A stretch of 48,483 nt of DNA from Branchiostoma floridae (taxonomy: Eukaryota > Chordata > Leptocardii > Amphioxiformes > Branchiostomatidae): NCBI RefSeq assembly GCF_000003815.2, contig NW_023365734.1, positions 1 to 48,483 on the forward strand, read 5' to 3'. Every line of letters begins with the position of its first letter. Position 1 is the stretch's first letter. Positions 44,325 to 48,483 of this stretch are shown here, piece after piece. The notes under the pieces are model-generated. The model had not been told where the DNA came from. It saw only the letters and a program-made list of their open reading frames with translations, and searched no databases. The translations under genes were made by a program, and so were the position numbers.

Positions 44325-44510
44325 GTCAGTAGTGATCTGATTGGTCAAAATATCTCAGTAGATATCCAGTAGTAGACCAGTAGACATCAGTAGAGATCTG
44401 ATTGGTCAAAATATCTCAGTGGGTATCTAGTAGTACATGTAGAACAGTGTATGTCAGTAGTGATCTGATTGATCAAACTATCTCAGTAGTAAAACAGTAG
44501 AATTTTAGTA
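44325..44510. repeat. Three-unit repeat, about 61-67 bp
   Basis: GTCAGTAGTGATCTGATTGG (variants) at about 44326, 44387 and 44454, each followed by TCAAA-TATCTCAGT. It ends shortly before the hAT-like element. Confidence 0.75.
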
Positions 44511-45189
44511 CTGTTCTTACAGCAAAAGAACAGTAAATAGAGGCGTAGTACTTGTCAGTAGTGGTTCAGTAGGTCAGAAAAAGTCGATTTACTGAAAATC
44601 TACTAAAATTCTACTGTTAATTAATACTTACTAGCAGCGTTCCCGCCAGGTTCTTGAAAGTATGCGTCCAAATATTTGGGAGGGGCGTAATGAGCGCGGG
44701 AGGCGCGAGACGAGCGCCTTTTCTAGGGGGGTCCGGGGGCATGCTCCCCCGGGAAAATTTGGATTTTTAAACCCTCTAGAACACAATTTACTGCAATTTG
44801 AGAGGATAATCATGCACTTGAGATTGGACGTCGGTTGCCTCTTTTACTCCCATTTTCAGTTATCGACGACCACCCTCTTCATCAAAATACGTAAAAAACT
44901 ATAAGCACAGGGAATCAGCCTTCCGTGATCTGGCCTGGGTATTATTTGTCCAGACATGTCTATGTGAAAATTTGGGATTTTTGATGCTTCGAAACTGGGC
45001 GCTAGCCAGTTCGTCAGCCTAATAGTATGGAAAAATTCTGCCAATTTTTTTCCGTCAATGAATAAAAAAAATGTCTACCTCATGCAATCGATGTTGCGCC
45101 CTCCCGCATCAAATAGTTTTCCGAGACGATAAAATAACGGCGCCATCACACTTTGTGTTTTTTTTCTATTTTGCCCGATGATTTTACTC

Positions 45190-45960
45190 AAATTTTTCGA
45201 ATCGGCGGGGTTTTACAAGGCCGCGCCCTCATTTTCCACGAGCGTGCGTTTGTTTCCTGCGACCTCAGGTAACCCCGTTTTCGGAGTGAAATCTTTGGCT
45301 GGATTTCTTTTTAAATAGACCAAGGACGTTGTACATTACTCGAAGGAGGACGATCTGCTGCCTCTTTGGCAGTGATCAGTGCCGGTGTAGCCTTGAAGCA
45401 GTAGCTAGAAAGACGTCCAACGTTCTGGGCGCTGCGATCGACGGTCCATCTGGGGAGGGGGGCGTGCCGCGCCATGTGCCACGGAGGCCAACGCTAGTGC
45501 ACAACCGACTCGATCGACGCATGACAACAATATTGTGGCCCCTTTTCTGCCGCAAATTTTGTCTTTTTGAGGCAAAAGAAATTTTGTAAATAAGAAATAA
45601 AGTGTATAGTTTTGAATTCTTCACTTATTTACCGCGCACGTTTTTTTTTAACTTGGATAAATGGGGAAACTGTTTGCAGCTAGGGAAGAAACACAAGTTG
45701 CCAGACGACACGGGCGGCTACCAACGTCACGTGCGCTAATACTCGGTAACTTTTTTTTCCCGATGACCAATGACAGAGTGTAACATTACATTTATCGAAT
45801 GCTGATTGGTTATTAAGATGATTGGATTTGGACCTGGTGGCCAATCTAGACTACTTGGCGCCGGCGGCCTGTTGTCAAAAATACCGACTGCCAATCAACT
45901 GCCCACAGCGTGAGAACTTTTGTTGAGATGTGCAGCACTCGCGCAGAACAGTTTGTTCGT
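45190..45960 (+). promoter_or_regulatory. CpG-rich, CCAAT-box-bearing stretch inside the hAT-like element
   Basis: Unlike its AT-rich surroundings it holds many CpGs and at least four CCAAT/ATTGG motifs (GACCAATGAC, GATTGGTTATT, GGCCAATC, GCCAATCAAC) and a TCACGTGCG E-box. It looks like a promoter or captured genomic segment. No TATA box or initiator was proven. Confidence 0.35.
45329..45589 (+). CDS. Unrecognised open frame in hAT-like element, 86 codons
   Basis: Starts MYITRRRTICC and ends EAKEIL; the AATAAA about 5 nt after the stop could be its poly(A) signal. It contains a Gly/Pro/Arg-rich middle (DGPSGEGGVPRHVPRRP). No domain is recognised. A fortuitous frame in CpG-rich DNA is the likelier reading; a terminal exon of a captured gene is the alternative. 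Confidence 0.2.
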   Translation: MYITRRRTICCLFGSDQCRCSLEAVARKTSNVLGAAIDGPSGEGGVPRHVPRRPTLVHNRLDRRMTTILWPLFCRKFCLFEAKEIL

Positions 45961-46022
45961 TCAATACTAGTATTGCCCACAAATCTTTAACAAATACGTG
46001 AAAATGAGGACAAGTTAGTATC

Positions 46023-46235
46023 ATGTTAATATCAGAATATAAAATCTGCATAAGATTTCTTCGAGTGTTAAAGAATGCTGAGTGTCAGATGTATTTCACG
46101 GACTACAAAAAATTACATTGCGCAACGGACGGCTCAGACTGGTGCGTGGCAGGGTGTGTCGCACATGGGTCCGATAGTTGTAAAAAGTGCCGCGCTTCGC
46201 CCCATGCCCAGACTTCTGGGATGACCGGAAAGTGA
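46023..46235 (+). CDS. Unrecognised cysteine-rich open frame in hAT-like element, 70 codons
   Basis: MLISEYKICIRFL... then LHCATDGSDWCVAGCVAHGS then DSCKKCRASPH. The closely spaced Cys/His could be a small zinc-binding or truncated transposase N-terminal module, but the pattern does not match a BED or THAP finger. Low confidence that it is expressed. Confidence 0.2.
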   Translation: MLISEYKICIRFLRVLKNAECQMYFTDYKKLHCATDGSDWCVAGCVAHGSDSCKKCRASPHAQTSGMTGK

Positions 46236-46530
46236 AGAATTTGAAGTATAAATTGTAAAGGTAGGATTCCTTCTTATAAAGACAGATTTTTTTTAAAGAT
46301 TCCAGATACATTTTGTACACAGGTGGTACAGGTCAGCCTTTCTTTCAGAATTTTTTATGGACGCATTCAGCCGAGCCGAGTGCGTCTTTCCAGAAAAAAA
46401 TGCGTCCAAAGACGTAAAGACGTATGCCTGGCGGGAACGCTGCTTACTAGTGTTAATACTCGATAAGTACTTAACATTAGATATTCAGTACTGATGGTTT
46501 CCCGGCAAGGGTTGTACCGGATGTATGTGT

Positions 46531-46640
46531 CACAGTAGAGATCACGATCCAGTAGAATCGCCGATTCTCCTAGGAGAGATCACGATCGGAGTTTCTCCTA
46601 GGAGAGATCTCGATCGCAATCTGTACTAGTTCAATCGCCG
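46531..46640. repeat. Partial copy of the hairpin element at 47293-47410
   Basis: CACAGTAGAGATCACGATCC, AGTAGAATCGCCGATTCTCC and two CTCCTAGGAGAGAT blocks match the core of the hairpin near the second gap. The right terminus is degenerate. Confidence 0.7.
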
Positions 46641-46692
46641 ATTCTACTTGAGGCTTGAGTGTAGTTGGTGATGAGTTAGTGGGTTTGCATTA

Positions 46693-47059
46693 GGCCACAC
46701 CAATTTAATTTCTTGGTTCACGGATTTTTTCATAAAAAATATGGAGCGAAAGGGCGAAATAAAAATAAAAATAAAAATTGTAAAATGGTTGGGGTAAAGG
46801 TAACGGCTAATCCAAAACATACAGAAAAAAAGTTTTCAGCTTGAAAAAAGTACAAAAACACTATTATTGTACAGTAACAGCACCTGTACCCACACTTTAA
46901 GGAGCTTATAATATAAAGGCCAATTCGCTACACCAGGAAGTTGATGAATGGTTTCATTAATGGTGAAAATTTGCTGAGTGGTAATTTTTATTTTTATTTT
47001 TTTTTTCAAAAAATAGGAGCGAGCGAATCCGTGAACCAAGCAATTAAATTGATGTGGCC
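46693..47059. mobile_element. PIF/Harbinger-type MITE, 367 bp
   Basis: Terminal inverted repeats of about 36 bp, GGCCACACCAATTTAATTTC... and ...AATTAAATTGATGTGGCC, with few mismatches, continuing to GGTTCACGGATT / AATCCGTGAACC. Flanked on both sides by TTA (46690-46692 and 47060-47062), the 3-bp duplication typical of PIF/Harbinger. No coding capacity. Confidence 0.85.
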
Positions 47060-47130
47060 TTAATACTAAATAAAATCATTGTTAATCAAAAAAATTATTG
47101 CTGTTTCCTACATCTTAGCATCATTTGAGT

Positions 47131-47230
47131 NNNNNNNNNNNNNNNNNNNNNNNNNNNNNNNNNNNNNNNNNNNNNNNNNNNNNNNNNNNNNNNNNNNNNN
47201 NNNNNNNNNNNNNNNNNNNNNNNNNNNNNN
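47131..47230. other. Assembly gap (100 N)
   Basis: Exactly 100 N, the usual placeholder for a gap of unknown size. It abuts the hairpin. Confidence 0.99.
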
Positions 47231-47472
47231 GAGCACAGGTGCAGGAAGGTGCTAGTAGCTATCAACAGGTATATGACAGGACACATTTGCATATGTCACA
47301 GTGGAGATCACGATCCAGTAGAATCGCCGTCTCTCCTAGGAGAAACTATGATCGCGATCTCTCCTAGGAGAATCGGCGATTCTACTGGATCGTGATCTCC
47401 ACTGTGACATATGCAAATGTGTCCTGTCATATACCTGTTGATAGCTACCAGCACCTTCCTGCACCTGTGCTC
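47231..47472. repeat. Long hairpin (about 118-nt arms) next to the gap
   Basis: GAGCACAGGTGCAGGAAGGT at 47231 is the reverse complement of the sequence ending at 47472, and pairing continues almost to the centre (GATCGCGATC, about 47354). The core 47293-47410 is a palindromic repeat seen also at 46531. The outer 60 bp (CAACAGGTATATGACAGGAC...) are ordinary flank present in both orientations. There is one mismatch in the outer arm and a 6-nt difference near the centre. Confidence 0.9.
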
Positions 47473-47612
47473 ATTCACATATTTCAACTTCATGATGAGG
47501 GTTTGACAAACAACAGAACTGATAGTCTACAGGAAGAGGTCAAGGCAAATCTTTAAGAAAGACCTGATGTAAAAACATCTTCCTTCTGTCCCCAGAGGCT
47601 TGTCCTTGGGTC

Positions 47613-47710
47613 TGACCTTGTGACCCCTGGAGGTCACACTGACCCCTGGAGGAATGCAACAAACCACAACTCCCCGTCACCATGGTGATGTCAGCGGTTA
47701 CCATGGGAAC
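47613..47710. promoter_or_regulatory. Cluster of nuclear-receptor-like half-sites and X-box-like motifs
   Basis: TGACCTTGTGACCC (direct repeat, spacer 2) at 47613-47626; AGGTCACACTGACCC (inverted repeat, spacer 3) at 47631-47645; GTCACCATGGTGAT at 47676-47689; GTTACCATGGGAAC at 47697-47710, close to the RFX X-box GTTNCCATGGNAAC. It lies upstream of the visible SPATS2-like exons, but its link to that gene is not shown. Confidence 0.3.
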
Positions 47711-48062
47711 TGATCTGATCAACTTTCAAAACATGTGATAAGCTGTAAAATACAGGGTGATACAGACAACACTTGTTGCTCATGCCAAATTAAATGCCAG
47801 TATGAGATACAATGTACCAATAGCACAGTAACACTGTGGGAACCTGCACCTATCCCTACCACAAGGGTGGGGGGAACCCAAATTTGAACTTGGAGAGAGC
47901 CAAATATTGATTTTTAAAAACAGTAAGTGTACTATACTTACCTAAAATCAATTTTAGGGTATGCTCATCAGCTATATATGTCATGAACACACTCATGGCT
48001 CAAACCAGTCTGTAACTTTTGGACTAACAAAGATCATACAAAGAAAACCTTTACAAATACAA

Positions 48063-48450
48063 CAGGGTTCTCCCCAGAGGGTGGAATAAGGGAGGCCCTC
48101 CACTATACTCTCAGCCAGCTCCACTATACTATTTTTCAAATTTAGTGTGTTTCTTCCCTATTTTCTTTGTTAGTTTTGCTAAAATTAATGACAATTCACA
48201 GATTTTTGTGCCAAGTGGCATCACTTTTCCAGTCAGCATTGTCTGCAAAAACTTGTGAATGAGCAATGATCAAAACAATAGTCGTTTTGCCACTTCACAA
48301 CAAAGGAATCACAACAATACATTATACTTGTAGTATTTGACACCCTCTGTCATTGCAAAATGAACCCATTTTCATGAAAGCGCAGCGCGTTGGTGCGGGT
48401 TATTTTTGCCAGCCCCTCCACTATACTAAAAAATTCTGGGGAGACCCCTG
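48063..48450. mobile_element. MITE with CAGGG-TCTCCCCAGA ends
   Basis: Ends CAGGGTTCTCCCCAGA and TCTGGGGAGACCCCTG are inverted with one mismatch. Internal CTCCACTATACT recurs near both ends. TACAA directly flanks both sides; an 8-bp duplication is not clear. The hAT superfamily is likely from the ends. Confidence 0.7.
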
Positions 48451-48483
48451 TACAAGTAGGATCCCCCCTCTACAGCCCCCATC

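Larger units (their letters stand above)
44635..46442. mobile_element. Complete hAT-like DNA transposon, non-autonomous, 1808 bp
   Basis: Perfect 16-bp terminal inverted repeats CAGCGTTCCCGCCAGG / CCTGGCGGGAACGCTG are flanked by perfect 8-bp target duplications CTTACTAG (44627-44634 and 46443-46450). Subterminal ATGCGTCCAAA repeats lie inside both ends. 8-bp duplications and CAG-type ends point to the hAT superfamily. No transposase motif (BED finger, RNase H, dimerisation domain) was found, so it depends on another copy. Perfect duplications and ends suggest recent insertion. Its cargo is described separately. Confidence 0.9.

Noticed and set aside
1-48483. CRISPR array, prophage or bacterial defence system
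   Set aside because: Spliced genes, poly(A) signals, SINEs and LINEs show nuclear metazoan DNA; no direct-repeat/spacer pattern of CRISPR type was seen.

Overview
The window reads as nuclear DNA of a cephalochordate (amphioxus, Branchiostoma type). I infer this from the one intact gene, an intron-rich SPATS2/SPATS2L orthologue that is chordate-like in order but longer than the vertebrate proteins. The density of small inverted-repeat transposons, 5S-derived SINEs, Penelope-like and several non-LTR retrotransposon remnants fits the same lineage. Nothing looks bacterial or viral. Two assembly gaps are present (21869-22275, 407 N; 47131-47230, 100 N).

Layout. Positions 1-22.7 kb are a graveyard of duplicated gene fragments and retroelement debris, with no gene I would call functional. 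It holds C2H2 zinc-finger pieces (2.1-2.4, 6.2-7.0, 10.2-10.5 kb), a thrice-copied 'FHGT' module (2.5-5.0 kb), and a LINE endonuclease piece (7.8-8.2 kb). It also holds an orphan caspase-like exon (8.66-8.77 kb), a possible Gypsy integrase tail (11.8 kb) and an L1/Tx1-type reverse transcriptase tail (12.5-13.3 kb). Further on are a 150-bp tandem array (15.0-15.65 kb), two more LINE C-termini (16.8-17.1 and 19.86-20.02 kb), a broken kinesin-14-like exon (18.2 kb), a Penelope-like element (18.8-19.3 kb) and a palindromic MITE family (21.4-22.7 kb). Positions 22.7-26.3 kb are quiet intergenic DNA.

From 40264 down to about 26351 the minus strand carries the SPATS2-like gene. I could place 19 coding exons whose splice phases all agree (2705 nt, about 900 codons), from the UBA-like N-terminal domain through the conserved coiled-coil core to an expanded R/G/N/Q-rich tail and the stop at 26757. 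The first coding exon with the start codon was not found. Its introns hold hAT-type MITEs (one nested in another, both with 8-bp target duplications), a 5S SINE and a LINE 3' end. One exon (31077-31342) is flanked on both sides by tandem partial copies of its own borders.

From 40.3 to 48.5 kb the sequence, upstream of the gene as far as visible, is mostly repeats. These are a small hAT MITE (41.5 kb), diverged tandem duplications interrupted by a second 5S SINE (42.4 kb), and a 7-unit 126-bp minisatellite (43.0-43.86 kb). They continue with a complete 1808-bp hAT-like element with perfect 8-bp target duplications (44635-46442), a Harbinger-type MITE (46693-47059), a long hairpin beside the second gap, a nuclear-receptor/RFX-like motif cluster (47.6-47.7 kb) and a terminal-repeat MITE at the end (48063-48450). 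I found no new gene system. The most unusual structures are the exon that sits between copies of its own edges, the promoter-like cargo of the hAT element, and the hairpin at the gap.
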